Shown: positions 36,873 through 47,277, counted from the stretch's first letter. The stretch: DNA of 64,000 nt from DATFKA01 sp035268885 (GCA_035268885.1 DATFKA010000101.1:1-64000); one strand, 5' to 3'. Program-made: numbers and translations. The notes: a model not told the origin generated them from the letters alone.

Positions 36873-37528
36873 TCATAATTGCGTTCACCGAACAACAGGG
36901 TACCGATCCGCACCATGGTGCTACCGGCGGCTTGTGCAATTTTGTAATCCCCCGACATCCCCATGGATATTTCCTTAAAAGTGGGATCTTCTGCGAAGTA
37001 TTCCGCTTTTAGGGTATCAAAAATATGGTGCAATTCATCAAATTCTTTTTTCACCTGTTTTTCGTCATCAGTGAAGGTGGCCATCCCCATAACTCCACAT
37101 ATCTGGATATTTTCCAGGTTCTTGTAGACTTCACTATCCAGTATTTCCCTGGCCTCTACCAAATCCAGTCCGTATTTCGTATCCTCTTCGGCAATGTGAA
37201 ACTGCAAGAGACAAGGAATAACCCGATCGTGTTTTTTCGCTTGTTTATTCACCTCTTTGAGGAGGCGCAGGCTATCAGCGGCGTGTAGCATGGCAATAAA
37301 AGGCGCCAAATATTTTACTTTATTGCGTTGCAGGTGCCCAATAAAATGCCATTCAATATCTTTGGGCAGTTCTTCGTACTTTTCCTGGAGTTCCTGCGCT
37401 TTATTTTCTCCAAAGATTCGATGTCCTTTCTCATAAAGCCGGAGAATATCTTCGGGTGGTTTGGTTTTTGATACCGCGACCAGTCTCGTATTGGTCTTCG
37501 CTAGTTGCCTGGCAATTTCTTCGTACAT
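36869..37528 (-). CDS. yggS: YggS family PLP-binding protein
   Basis: A 219-residue PLP homeostasis protein (YggS/PLPBP). The PLP-lysine motif AVSKTKP is near residue 20, with GENKAQEL and the IGHLQRNKVK segment, and the C-terminal MGMSGDY...GSTMVRIGTLLFG phosphate-binding site. It is a single TIM-barrel, lacking racemase activity, and buffers PLP in the cytosol. It ends within a few bases of the convergent surface protein gene. Confidence 0.96.
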   Translation of the reverse strand: MYEEIARQLAKTNTRLVAVSKTKPPEDILRLYEKGHRIFGENKAQELQEKYEELPKDIEWHFIGHLQRNKVKYLAPFIAMLHAADSLRLLKEVNKQAKKHDRVIPCLLQFHIAEEDTKYGLDLVEAREILDSEVYKNLENIQICGVMGMATFTDDEKQVKKEFDELHHIFDTLKAEYFAEDPTFKEISMGMSGDYKIAQAAGSTMVRIGTLLFGERNYD

Positions 37529-37648
37529 AAATTTATTTGGTATTGGACAATGAGGTACACAGACCTTTTCGGTGTACTATTTATCTCCACTAACAGCTCA
37601 ATGAGATTCTTGTTTAGGCACGCTCTTCGGCAAAAGCCCGGGCAAAAC

Positions 37649-38290
37649 TTAGAAAAGCCCGTGTAATTCAGCCTGTACCAGGTTGAGTACTTTTCCCAGG
37701 CCTTCGGGATCGTTGGCGAAGTCGACCTCATTGGCATTGATAATCAATAACCGACCATCTGTATAGTTGTTGATCCAGTTTTCGTAGCGCTCGTTGAGCT
37801 TTTTCAAATAATCCAGACTCATACTACCCTCATATTCTCTTCCCCGGGATTGGATATGGTCTACCAGGGTAGGAATACCGGCCCGCAGGTATATCAATAA
37901 ATCTGGCGGTTGTATTTGGGAGGACATGGTATGGAATAACTCTTGATAATTATCAAAATCCCGCTTTGACATGAGCCCCATATGATGCAGGTTAGGCGCA
38001 AAGATGAAGGCATCTTCGTAGATGGTGCGATCCTGGACCACGGTGCGATCCCCATTTAGGATTTCCAAAATTTGACCGTAGCGGTTATTCAAAAAATATA
38101 TCTGTAAATTAAAGGCCCAGCGTTTCATGTCGGTATAAAAATCGCTCAGATAAGGGTTGTCCTCGGTAGATTCGAAATGTACGTCCCAATCAAAATGTTT
38201 CCCCAATAAAGAGCAAAGTGTTGTCTTGCCTGCACCAATATTGCCCGCAATGGCTACATACTTTAACTTATTTTGTTTATTCTCACTCAC
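37649..38290 (-). CDS. Deoxynucleoside kinase
   Basis: A 213-residue kinase of the deoxyadenosine/deoxyguanosine kinase family. It has the P-loop GNIGAGKTT (about residues 16-24), the VVQDRTIYEDAFIFA motif that holds the catalytic Glu/Arg (DRT replaces the usual DRS), and an RGREYE lid-like segment. It phosphorylates salvaged deoxynucleosides. The start is a GTG, with no better ATG upstream. The gene is 120 bases from yggS on the same strand. Confidence 0.92.
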   Translation of the reverse strand: MSENKQNKLKYVAIAGNIGAGKTTLCSLLGKHFDWDVHFESTEDNPYLSDFYTDMKRWAFNLQIYFLNNRYGQILEILNGDRTVVQDRTIYEDAFIFAPNLHHMGLMSKRDFDNYQELFHTMSSQIQPPDLLIYLRAGIPTLVDHIQSRGREYEGSMSLDYLKKLNERYENWINNYTDGRLLIINANEVDFANDPEGLGKVLNLVQAELHGLF

Positions 38291-38470
38291 ACTTTCAAGT
38301 TGTAATAATTTAGCAGATCCATATTTGCAACGAAAATACGAGGAATTTCATAATCTGCCCGCTCTGATCACTTTTTTTTAGGAAAGTGTGTAATTTAGCA
38401 TTCCGAAATCAAAAGGGCCGGTTCGGTAACTTTAGACGATAAAAACCCCCCAAACTTCTAATTTATTATT

Positions 38471-38764
38471 ATGCAGATAGATCATTCCTTAATTTTAAGA
38501 CTAGAACACTTAGCAAGATTAGAGCTCTCGAAAGACGAAAGAGCAACAATCCGGCAAGATTTGAACGATATTTTGACCATGGTCGAACAATTACAAGATC
38601 TGCCTACCGACGAAGTGGAGCCGCTTGTTTATCTCAATCCGGATGTTAATGTCTGGCGGGAGGATCAAGTGAAAGATCAGGTCAGCAGAACGGCTGCCCT
38701 GAAGAATGCGCCATCACAAGATGGCACTTATTTTACCGTACCTAAAGTAATTGATCTAAAATAA
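38471..38764 (+). CDS. gatC: Asp-tRNA(Asn)/Glu-tRNA(Gln) amidotransferase subunit C
   Basis: A 97-residue GatC, normal length. Motifs are HLARLELSKDE at the N terminus and the DILTMVEQLQDLPTDEVEP core, then LRED-like WREDQV. It stabilises GatA/GatB in the complex that amidates misacylated Glu-tRNA(Gln). gatA and gatB are not in the window. Confidence 0.95.
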   Translation: MQIDHSLILRLEHLARLELSKDERATIRQDLNDILTMVEQLQDLPTDEVEPLVYLNPDVNVWREDQVKDQVSRTAALKNAPSQDGTYFTVPKVIDLK

Positions 38765-38795
38765 GGAGGCCCCTTGGGTTTCGAAACAATAATTT

Positions 38796-39527
38796 ATGTC
38801 AAAAGTTATCTCCGTAAACGACTTACAGAAAACCTACCAAATGGGGGCGACCAAAGTACACGCCCTAAAAACCATCACCCTCGATATTGAGCGTAGTGAC
38901 TTCGTTGCCCTAATGGGTCCATCCGGCTCCGGGAAATCCACACTAATGAATTTACTGGGTTGCCTGGATACGCCTACCGCCGGAGATTATTTTCTCAACC
39001 AGACCAACGTAAGTACGATGACCGACAGCGAGCTGGCGGAGATTCGAAATAAAGAAATAGGTTTTGTCTTTCAGACTTTTAATCTACTCCCCCGATTGTC
39101 GGCGCTTGAAAATGTAGCCCTACCCTTGGTCTATGCCGGAATGAGTAAGTCCAAACGAAGTGAACGCGCCCGGGACGTACTATCCCAAGTAGGACTGGGT
39201 GATCGGGTTGACCACAAACCCAATGAGCTATCCGGGGGGCAACGACAACGCGTGGCCATTGCCCGGGCACTGGTCAATAATCCTTCCATTATTTTGGCCG
39301 ACGAGCCTACCGGTAACCTCGATACCAAAACCTCCATTGAGATCATGAGCATTTTCGAAAAAATCCACAACGATGGCAATACCATTATTCTGGTAACCCA
39401 CGAACCGGATATTGCGGAGCACGCACACCGCATCATACGCCTGCGCGATGGCCTGGTAGAAACGGATGAACGGAATGAGAATGTAGTAACGGTCGATCAT
39501 CCCGAGCACCGCTACAAACAAGATTAG
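38796..39527 (+). CDS. ABC transporter ATP-binding protein (LolD/MacB type)
   Basis: A 243-residue ATPase with Walker A GPSGSGKST (about residues 42-50), Q-loop, signature LSGGQRQR and Walker B IILADEPTGNLD. The TGNLDTKT segment is typical of the MacB/LolD/FtsE group that works with FtsX-like permeases. No permease gene is adjacent; it follows gatC by 31 bases. The partner must be elsewhere in the genome. Confidence 0.93.
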   Translation: MSKVISVNDLQKTYQMGATKVHALKTITLDIERSDFVALMGPSGSGKSTLMNLLGCLDTPTAGDYFLNQTNVSTMTDSELAEIRNKEIGFVFQTFNLLPRLSALENVALPLVYAGMSKSKRSERARDVLSQVGLGDRVDHKPNELSGGQRQRVAIARALVNNPSIILADEPTGNLDTKTSIEIMSIFEKIHNDGNTIILVTHEPDIAEHAHRIIRLRDGLVETDERNENVVTVDHPEHRYKQD

Positions 39528-39591
39528 AAATCCTGCCTGATAAAAGGGCATCCAAAATAAACTTCATTTTTACTAATGCATTTATATTAAA

Positions 39592-39619
39592 GCCGCACCT
39601 TAGGTGCGGCTTTGTTTTT
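39592..39619 (+). terminator. Rho-independent terminator
   Basis: Perfect 8-base arms GCCGCACC (39592-39599) and GGTGCGGC (39603-39610) with a 3-base loop, then TTTGTTTTT. It ends the gatC-ATPase unit just before the adenosyltransferase gene. Confidence 0.88.
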
Positions 39620-39642
39620 ATACTTTTGTAAAAAAGAAGAAA

Positions 39643-40191
39643 ATGAAAATATACACGAAGACTGGCGATAAAGGCGAAACCTCCATTTTTGGTGGCAAAA
39701 GACTGCTTAAAGATGATATCCGTATCGAAGCCTACGGGACGGTTGATGAACTAAATTCCTACCTGGGACTGATCCGCGACCATATCTCCGAGGAATACAC
39801 CCGCGAATTACTCAAGCAAATCCAGGATCGGCTATTTACCATTGGTTCTAATCTGGCCAGTGATCCGGAGAAAGAATTAACCACGCCAGACATCTTCCCG
39901 GAAGATATTGAACGACTGGAACAAAAAATGGACGAGATGAACGAAAGCCTGGCTCCGCTTAAACACTTCATCCTACCGGGTGGGCACCCCCTGGTGTCGT
40001 ATTGCCATATCGCCCGCTGTGTCTGTCGACGTGCCGAACGCCGGGTGGTCAGCCTTTCTCAACAAGAGCAGGTAGAAGCGATCGTCGTCCGCTACCTGAA
40101 TCGACTTTCGGATTATTTATTTGTCCTGGCCAGAAAGCTATCCAAAGACCTGGAGGTAGCCGAAGTCGCCTGGAGACCAAGAAGCAAATAG
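39643..40191 (+). CDS. Cob(I)alamin adenosyltransferase, PduO type
   Basis: A 182-residue ATR of the PduO group. The ATG at MKIYTKTGDKGETS is the family start; earlier in-frame codons overlap the terminator. Motifs TKTGDKG (ATP binding), DELNSYLG and FILPGG, CRRAERRVV, RYLNRLSDYLFVLAR are all present. It transfers adenosyl from ATP to cob(I)alamin to make adenosylcobalamin. The nearest neighbour is a membrane HD phosphohydrolase 19 bases downstream. Confidence 0.95.
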   Translation: MKIYTKTGDKGETSIFGGKRLLKDDIRIEAYGTVDELNSYLGLIRDHISEEYTRELLKQIQDRLFTIGSNLASDPEKELTTPDIFPEDIERLEQKMDEMNESLAPLKHFILPGGHPLVSYCHIARCVCRRAERRVVSLSQQEQVEAIVVRYLNRLSDYLFVLARKLSKDLEVAEVAWRPRSK

Positions 40192-40210
40192 AATTCCTTA
40201 CCTTTGCTGT

Positions 40211-42304
40211 ATGACTAAGCTAAAGACTGCTTTGGAGGGAGTGCCCAAGTTCTTCAGATACCTGCTGATCCTGGGTGTCGTAGGTTTTATAAGTCTGCTA
40301 TTCCCCAATAGCGTGCGTTTTGAGTATGAATATGAAAAGGGACAGAGTTGGCGGTATGAAACCCTGACGGCTCCTTTCGACTTTGCAATTAACAAACCAG
40401 GGCAACAATTAGAGACTGAACTTCAGCAGGCCATGGATGATTATCATCCCTATTACGAACGGCTGCCCGAGGTTGACAATAGATCTATTCAGGATTTTCA
40501 GGGTAGCTTTGACCAGCGCCTGGACGACCTTTCGGAAAATGAACAGTTTCAGGATCTACGCCGGAGGCCCAATCGCTACAAGCGTTTTGGCACCAATTTT
40601 CTGGAGCAATATTACCAGGTGGGTATTATTAAAACGCTCGAAGCTCATCAAACAGCGGATAAGCCCTTTCTCATAAATTTATTTAATGAGGCAGACCTCA
40701 GCACCGTCCCGCTGAATCGTTTTTATGAGGTGGAAGAGGTAAAGCAAGCCCTGAATGATACGCTTGCGAAAAGTAGCCTGGAGGATACTGATTTCCTGCT
40801 GCCGCTTCTTCAGGAGCGAATCATTCCAAATATCGTTTACCAGGACAGCATTAGTCAAAGTATTCAGGAGGAGATTGCCCAGGGTATATCCCCTACACAG
40901 GGAATGGTCCGCAAAGGAGAACTCATTGTGAACCGGGGCGATAATATCAATGATCAGGTATATCAGAAATTGCTTTCCCTGGAAAAGCAGTACGAGAATA
41001 ATATGATGGCCAATCGGTCTCGCTTGCTCATATTTATTGGTTATTTTCTGCTCACCAGTCTAATTATTGGTGTTTTTGTCCTGTACCTAATCAATTTTGC
41101 CTCGGACATTTTCAACAGTACCGTTAAGTTGATTTTTATCTTTATGTGGCTGGTACTGTATAGTTATTTAGTCACCGCGGTAGAAAGTACGGAATTATTG
41201 AACGCTTACCTGATTCCCTTCTGTATTGTCCCCATCGTAATCAAAACTTTTTACCAGGAGCGGCTGGCCCTTTTCACCCATATCATCGTCGTATTGATTG
41301 CGAGTTTCCTCTCCAGCCAGGGTTATGAATTTACCTTTTTGCAGATTTTGGCCGGTATTGTTGTTTTACTTACGGATGTGGACACCCGGGATTGGACCCG
41401 TTTTTTCACTTCCATCTTCTTCTTATTCCTGACCTATTCGGTTGGGTATTTCAGTTTATCGCTCATTCAGGAAGGGCGCTTATCAGACATTGACTTTTCT
41501 AATTACTCCTGGTTGCTGATTAATGTAGTGCTTACCCTACTAGCCTATCCGCTCATCCCTCTATTAGAGCGTTTTTTTGGTTTCACTTCCTCCATTTCAC
41601 TAATGGAATTATCCGATATGAACCGTCCGCTTTTGCGAAAGCTGGCCCTGGATGCTCCCGGCACCCTGCAACACTCTTTGCAGGTAGCTAACCTTTCGGA
41701 AGCTGCTGCTCAGGAGATCGGTGCGGATGCTTTACTCGTTAAGGTGGCCGCCCTGTATCACGATATTGGTAAGACCAAAAACCCGGAATACTTCATTGAG
41801 AATCAGGCGGGAAAAAATCCGCATAATGACATCTCTCACCTGGATAGCGCGAAGATCATTATCGATCATATTCCCGCGGGTGTAGAAATGGCGAAAAAAG
41901 CCCGCTTGCCTAAGTTGTTGATTCAGTTCATCAAGACCCATCATGGGACTACCCGAACGGAATATTTCTATCGGAATTATTTGAAGGAACATCCCAACGA
42001 ATCCATTGATGAACAGCTGTTTTGTTATCCGGGTCCCAAACCGGTTTCAAAGGAAGAAACCATTCTCATGCTGGCCGATTCTATTGAGGCCGCTTGTAAA
42101 AGCTTAAAAGAACCTACGGAGGAGAACCTTAACGAACTCATTGATAAAATTATCAACGGTAAGATTCAGCACGGCCAGTTGGAAGAGTCGACCATGACCT
42201 TCGAAGAGCTGGTATCTGTGAAGGGTATATTTCAGAAAGTAATGAAATCGGTTCACCACGTAAGGATTGAGTACCCGGAGGAAGATCAGAAGAAAGCGAA
42301 ATAA
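40211..42304 (+). CDS. 7TM-HD phosphohydrolase (PgpH-like)
   Basis: A 697-residue membrane protein with the 7TMR-HDED layout: one N-terminal helix, an extracytoplasmic domain (about 40-275), about seven membrane helices (280-470) and a C-terminal cytosolic HD domain. The HDIG-type motif LYHDIGKTKNPEYF and THHGTTRTEYF are clear. Listeria PgpH of this type hydrolyses c-di-AMP, so a c-di-AMP phosphodiesterase role is plausible but not proven. Confidence 0.9.
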   Translation: MTKLKTALEGVPKFFRYLLILGVVGFISLLFPNSVRFEYEYEKGQSWRYETLTAPFDFAINKPGQQLETELQQAMDDYHPYYERLPEVDNRSIQDFQGSFDQRLDDLSENEQFQDLRRRPNRYKRFGTNFLEQYYQVGIIKTLEAHQTADKPFLINLFNEADLSTVPLNRFYEVEEVKQALNDTLAKSSLEDTDFLLPLLQERIIPNIVYQDSISQSIQEEIAQGISPTQGMVRKGELIVNRGDNINDQVYQKLLSLEKQYENNMMANRSRLLIFIGYFLLTSLIIGVFVLYLINFASDIFNSTVKLIFIFMWLVLYSYLVTAVESTELLNAYLIPFCIVPIVIKTFYQERLALFTHIIVVLIASFLSSQGYEFTFLQILAGIVVLLTDVDTRDWTRFFTSIFFLFLTYSVGYFSLSLIQEGRLSDIDFSNYSWLLINVVLTLLAYPLIPLLERFFGFTSSISLMELSDMNRPLLRKLALDAPGTLQHSLQVANLSEAAAQEIGADALLVKVAALYHDIGKTKNPEYFIENQAGKNPHNDISHLDSAKIIIDHIPAGVEMAKKARLPKLLIQFIKTHHGTTRTEYFYRNYLKEHPNESIDEQLFCYPGPKPVSKEETILMLADSIEAACKSLKEPTEENLNELIDKIINGKIQHGQLEESTMTFEELVSVKGIFQKVMKSVHHVRIEYPEEDQKKAK

Positions 42305-42339
42305 GAAAGCTATTTATCGGTATTTACGTAAAATATCCT

Positions 42340-42347
42340 TATCTTTG
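42340..42347 (+). promoter_or_regulatory. Candidate -7 elements before the large surface protein
   Basis: TATCTTTG (42340-42347) matches TAnnTTTG; a second match, TATTTTTG, is at 42486-42493, only 12 bases before the ATG. Neither has a clear -33 TTTG. Confidence 0.3.
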
Positions 42348-42505
42348 GAAGGCAAACAAAGGAACCAACCATTCAGAAGTAGCTGACACAATCTATCCCA
42401 ACTACCAGATTAATTTACTGAGCTAAAGTAAAGCATCTGACGAAGACTTGCTTTAGCCATAATAAAGCGTAGGTTTAGATAGTTATATTTTTGCAAAAGC
42501 AAATC

Positions 42506-45500
42506 ATGAGATCGGCTAAAATCTGTCACGGCTGGCTTTTGAGTATGCTCATCATAGCATTACTCTCCCCCCTCCCGCTTAGCAGTCAAACTGCAAGTAA
42601 TTACAGCTGTGTAGGTACTGCTCAGGTCTCCGTTGATGGCGATTGTCAATACGTAATCGATCCCAAAACCCTGCTCCAAGGGGATTCCATTCCAGATAAC
42701 TTAAAGGTATTCGTTTTTGATAAGAACCCAAGTAACCGGGAGATAGTCGAATGCCCGGGGACCTATAACTATTCCATTACCAACGAAAGAAATGCCATTA
42801 TTTGTTGGGGTCTAATCACCCTGATTGATGACCTGAGCCCTGTACCTACCGACACCATTCAAACCCTCGACACGCTCGAGTGTGCACAGATTGACAAAGT
42901 CCTCAACAATCCAAATACCATTCGTCCTTTTGTTGATGGCCAACCGAATCCTTACTATTTGGGGGAAGTACAATTTGAGGAGAATTGCGTTTCCTGTAAC
43001 TGCGAATTAACCGTTAAATTTTTTGACCAGGTAGATTTCTTCGCCTGTGATAGCCTACCCTATTTTGCCAAAATCACTCGCCGTTGGACCGCGTCGGACT
43101 GCGAAAATAATCTCACCCAGGTCGAACAATACTTCCATCTGGTCCGCCCTTCTTTTGATGCTCTTCACCTGATACCCGATCAGGAAGTGGTTACCTGCTC
43201 ACCAGAAGAAGTAATCATACCAGACCAGTATCCCTTCTGGATTGACGTCTTTGGTGATACGCTCTATCTGAACGAACTGGATTGTAATCTCGACATCCAA
43301 TTAATCGACGAAATAAATACCGACTGTGGAGGGCTGTATAATGAGTTAAACCGCCAAGTGCAGATCTTCGACTGGTGTACCGGAGACACCAGTATTGTAG
43401 ACAGCTACCTGATCCGCTACGGAGATTTGGAAGCTCCTCTCTTTACCCGAAAAGCCATTAATCTACCCGGCACGAATACGCTGGCCGCTCTAAATACAAC
43501 ATATTTACGAACGCAACTGATCGCACTTGGACAGCAAGGCAAAGTAACCGAGCTTTCTACCGGCCCTATGGATTGTACCATTAGCTTTCCCTTAGACCAG
43601 GATTTTCTACAACAGCAGTTTGATTATCGAGTGGAAGATTGTAGTACCAGCCGATACAGCTTTGGCTTCTATTCTTTTGAGGATTCCGGTCAGTGGCGTT
43701 ACAGTGACTTTAACACACCTCAGTCAACCATCGGAACGGCGGTACAAAACATACCTCCGGGTATGCACGCCATGGTCATTGAGGCCGATGACGAATGTGA
43801 GAATAAAGGTAAAGGCTTGCTGTTCTTTTTCGTGAGGGACCGGATTGCCCCCCTTGCCAAATGTCCCGAAGAGCTAACAGTTACCATCCAGGCCCAGCAA
43901 GATCAAGGCTACTACCAGTGGCTTAGCATAGAAGAGGTTGATCAAAATAGCGATGACAACTGTCAGTTGGATAGAAGAGAAATGAGACGCAGTGTAGCTC
44001 AGCTCGACGAGCAGCTATCCGATTTCATTGCACTGGGCTACGATAGTGATCAGAATGGCCGCATTGACCAGGCTGATTATTTCGATACCAATCAGAATGG
44101 TCAGCAAGACCCCGAAGAATATAACTGGACCCTCGAAAATGGGAAATGGTATACCCCCTGGACGGACCGACTCGCTTTTTTCTGTTCAGATCTCAGCAAA
44201 GAGCTGGAGATACAAGCCCGGTTTTTTGATCAGGCAATTGAACCACTGACCGGAACACCTGCCCCTAACGTAGGACAATGCTGGGTTGACCTTACCGTGC
44301 AAGATACCAGTCGTTTAAGTATTGCCCCCTTAAATAATTTACAGCTGGATTGTAGTGATCCGATTGTAGGACTGCTGGAAGCTGGTAGCTACGTGTATCC
44401 CGAAGATAGCAGTCTGCTAAATTCCTGGCGCCAGGAGTTGGGCTATCCCGATATTACTGGAAACCTGTGTGGCCAATATACCGTAAGGGAAGTAATCAAT
44501 AAAAGTCTCGACAACTGTGGGTTCGGTGAAATAAGCCGAACCATCATTGTGGAGAAACCAATGGAGGAAGGCATATTCCGGGAGTCTACCGAGCAGAAAA
44601 TAACGATTCGGGAACGCTACGATTACTGGATTAAATTCCCAAAAGACATTCAGGCGAACTGCTCAGCGGGAATTGTCGATTCCGGATACCTGGAAGTGGA
44701 AGAAGAACACTGTGATCTACTAGCCGTAGCCTATAATGATACTTACCTCTACGCTCCACAGGATGTTGATGCCTGCTTTAAAATTTTTCGTACCTATCAG
44801 GTGATTAACTGGTGCGAATACAATGGGCGTTCTGCCCCCCTTATCATTTCTCGCGACTGGGACAACTGGAATGGAGAAAGCTGCGGGACCAATTACAATA
44901 TGAATCCCAACCGACCCGACGGTAATAATCAGCCTGGGGACAATGACCTATTCGTCATTGTACATCGCAATTTTAATGATGAGCTACCGGACACCGTTTA
45001 TTATGATGCTGATTCCAATCCGTATAATAGTTTTCCTGACAACCCAGAGACGCCGAATCAAACAGAAGCTTACTGGTGGAAAGTAATCAGTGGCCCCGGA
45101 TCACCAGAAAGTAATACTTATTATCAGACACCACTAGTTTGTGGTAATACTGGACTAACCATTGAAAATGTCTGGGGTGAAAATATCGAAGAAGGTTCTA
45201 CACAAGCCGATGAGGAAAATAACCCAAGTCCCCGGTTTGGCTCTTTTGGGTATTGGCAGTACACTCAGCACTTATTGGTCTATGACGATATATACCCAGA
45301 GGTAGAAATTAGTGGTTCCCCTTTTATATGTGGGGAAATGACCGACGACTGCCTGGTAGAAGTCGAACTAGGAATGATCATTAGCGATCAGTGTATCGGA
45401 TCTAATGACCTGAAACTCGAGATTTGGTTTGATGAAAATAGAAACGGACAATCACTGGTAGATTATTCAGTTTTTTTAGAGGATACCCTTTTTAAGGCTC

Positions 45501-47173
45501 GCTTCCCTTTGGGTAGCCATCAACTTGTGCTCTGGGCCGACGATAATTGCGGTAACCGCGTACGTCAGATTTTCAACTTGACTATCAACGATTGTACCGC
45601 TCCACAACCCATTTGTCGGCCAGGTAGGATTGTAGAATTAATGGCAGATGGCAATGGCGGAGCAGTGGCTAGTGCCCTGGCAGCTGATTTTTTGGAGACA
45701 GCGGTGTACGATTGTGCCGGTCAGGGACCGGAAGAAGACAGCCGGGGACGGCTTCGCGTCAATGATTTTTCCATCAACCTGAAAGATCAGTCGGCGGATC
45801 GATCGCAGACTAGCCTAAATTTTAATTGTCAGCAGTTAAGCGAGCCGGAGTTCCTGGTAGAAATCCATGCCTGGGATGAAAATGACCAACACGGTTTTTG
45901 CGAAAGCATTATCAGCATAAAAGACACCGAAAATACCTGCCCCTTCTCTTCGGGAATGATCGCTGGTACCATTTTGACGGAAGATAATCGTTTCATCCAA
46001 AATGCCGACGTTAGCCTGAGTGGTCCCTTGTCTATGTTATACCTTAGTGATGAAAACGGAAAGTACGCATTTGACCAAATCGAGACCAACACGGATTATA
46101 CCGTAAGCCCCAGCCTGAATAGTGGCTTCCTGAATGGTATTTCTACCTGGGATATTCTGATTATTCAAAACCACATTCTGGGTCGACAAGTACTGGACAG
46201 TCCTTACAAACGCATCGCCGCTGATGTCAATAATTCCAAAGCCATTTCTACCCTGGATTTAATTGAATTACGAAAACTAATCCTGAGTGTAGATCTTCGT
46301 TTTGAGAACAATACCAGTTGGCGGTTTATCCCGGCAGATTATCGATTCCCCAATCCGCAGAACCCCTGGCAGACCTCCTTCCCGGAGATTATCAATATCA
46401 ATAACCTTGCGGACAGCCTGATGAGTGTAGATTTCGTCGGTGTAAAAATTGGTGATGTAAGTGGTAATGTAGACCCAGCCAGCACGCTAAGTATAGATGA
46501 AAGAAGTCAAACGACAACAAGTCTTCAATTTACAGATCGTTTCCTTTCACCGGATCAGATTTATACCATTCCCATTAAGGCTAATCTGGAGCAAATCCAG
46601 GGTATGCAATTCACCCTGCAAATTGATCAGGATAAAGCGGATCTGCTAGAGGTTACTCCGGGCGCTTTCGCGAAAAACAACTACCGTATACAAGCCAATC
46701 GAGGCTGGATAGCCACCAGTTGGTTACAGACCGAGGCAAGTGGAGAAGATCTGGGAAAAGAAATTTGTTTTCACCTGGTCCTAAAACCTAAAAAAGAACT
46801 GCGTTTGAGTGAAGTCTTGTCCCTGACGGATCATTGGGTGAAGAGTGAAGCTTACGCGGATGATCGGGTGAAAAGTCTACTGCTGCAAAGCCGGGGCGAA
46901 GTTAAGACAAAAGAGACATTCCTCTTTGAAAAGGTTTATCCCAATCCTTTTCGTGCTGAAACCCGCATTGTTTTCTATAATCCGATCCGCCAGAAATTGA
47001 ATATTCAGCTATATACCCTTAGCGGTCAGTTATTGTGGCAATCCGCACAACAGTACGAATCCGGAAAGCAAGTAGTACCCATATTCGGAAAGCAATTGCC
47101 CGGTAAAGGCATATACCTGGTAAAAATAAGGAGTGCTCAGAATGAACAAACCCGCCGGATTGTCTATCATTAA
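42506..47173 (+). CDS. Large surface protein with EF-hand-, dockerin-, cohesin-like and T9SS segments
   Basis: A 1555-residue exported protein; ATG at 42506 starts the signal peptide and an upstream TTG is less likely. The N-terminal two thirds are Cys-rich (many CxxxxC pairs) and beta-rich, with HYR-like stretches. Two EF-hand-like loops (DSDQNGRID, DTNQNGQQD) lie near residues 510-540. A carboxypeptidase-regulatory-like fold (about 1150-1200) precedes a dockerin type I-like pair (about 1205-1255, with DVNNSKAISTLDLIELRKL), then a cohesin-like beta domain (about 1345-1455) and a type A T9SS sorting domain (last ~80, VYPNPF). It should be a cell-surface or matrix protein; no enzyme domain seen. 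Confidence 0.88.
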   Translation: MRSAKICHGWLLSMLIIALLSPLPLSSQTASNYSCVGTAQVSVDGDCQYVIDPKTLLQGDSIPDNLKVFVFDKNPSNREIVECPGTYNYSITNERNAIICWGLITLIDDLSPVPTDTIQTLDTLECAQIDKVLNNPNTIRPFVDGQPNPYYLGEVQFEENCVSCNCELTVKFFDQVDFFACDSLPYFAKITRRWTASDCENNLTQVEQYFHLVRPSFDALHLIPDQEVVTCSPEEVIIPDQYPFWIDVFGDTLYLNELDCNLDIQLIDEINTDCGGLYNELNRQVQIFDWCTGDTSIVDSYLIRYGDLEAPLFTRKAINLPGTNTLAALNTTYLRTQLIALGQQGKVTELSTGPMDCTISFPLDQDFLQQQFDYRVEDCSTSRYSFGFYSFEDSGQWRYSDFNTPQSTIGTAVQNIPPGMHAMVIEADDECENKGKGLLFFFVRDRIAPLAKCPEELTVTIQAQQDQGYYQWLSIEEVDQNSDDNCQLDRREMRRSVAQLDEQLSDFIALGYDSDQNGRIDQADYFDTNQNGQQDPEEYNWTLENGKWYTPWTDRLAFFCSDLSKELEIQARFFDQAIEPLTGTPAPNVGQCWVDLTVQDTSRLSIAPLNNLQLDCSDPIVGLLEAGSYVYPEDSSLLNSWRQELGYPDITGNLCGQYTVREVINKSLDNCGFGEISRTIIVEKPMEEGIFRESTEQKITIRERYDYWIKFPKDIQANCSAGIVDSGYLEVEEEHCDLLAVAYNDTYLYAPQDVDACFKIFRTYQVINWCEYNGRSAPLIISRDWDNWNGESCGTNYNMNPNRPDGNNQPGDNDLFVIVHRNFNDELPDTVYYDADSNPYNSFPDNPETPNQTEAYWWKVISGPGSPESNTYYQTPLVCGNTGLTIENVWGENIEEGSTQADEENNPSPRFGSFGYWQYTQHLLVYDDIYPEVEISGSPFICGEMTDDCLVEVELGMIISDQCIGSNDLKLEIWFDENRNGQSLVDYSVFLEDTLFKARFPLGSHQLVLWADDNCGNRVRQIFNLTINDCTAPQPICRPGRIVELMADGNGGAVASALAADFLETAVYDCAGQGPEEDSRGRLRVNDFSINLKDQSADRSQTSLNFNCQQLSEPEFLVEIHAWDENDQHGFCESIISIKDTENTCPFSSGMIAGTILTEDNRFIQNADVSLSGPLSMLYLSDENGKYAFDQIETNTDYTVSPSLNSGFLNGISTWDILIIQNHILGRQVLDSPYKRIAADVNNSKAISTLDLIELRKLILSVDLRFENNTSWRFIPADYRFPNPQNPWQTSFPEIININNLADSLMSVDFVGVKIGDVSGNVDPASTLSIDERSQTTTSLQFTDRFLSPDQIYTIPIKANLEQIQGMQFTLQIDQDKADLLEVTPGAFAKNNYRIQANRGWIATSWLQTEASGEDLGKEICFHLVLKPKKELRLSEVLSLTDHWVKSEAYADDRVKSLLLQSRGEVKTKETFLFEKVYPNPFRAETRIVFYNPIRQKLNIQLYTLSGQLLWQSAQQYESGKQVVPIFGKQLPGKGIYLVKIRSAQNEQTRRIVYH

Positions 47174-47249
47174 AGAGAGTATTTCATCCTTTGGGAATAT
47201 TTTTGTGCGTAAAACTTTTAGATATATAAAAAATCCTAAAGGAATTTTT

Positions 47250-47257
47250 TATTTTTG
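47250..47257 (+). promoter_or_regulatory. Candidate -7 element for transaldolase gene
   Basis: TATTTTTG matches TAnnTTTG, ends 20 bases before the ATG. No clear -33 element. Confidence 0.45.
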
Positions 47258-47277
47258 ACTATTAAAAAGATCACTAG

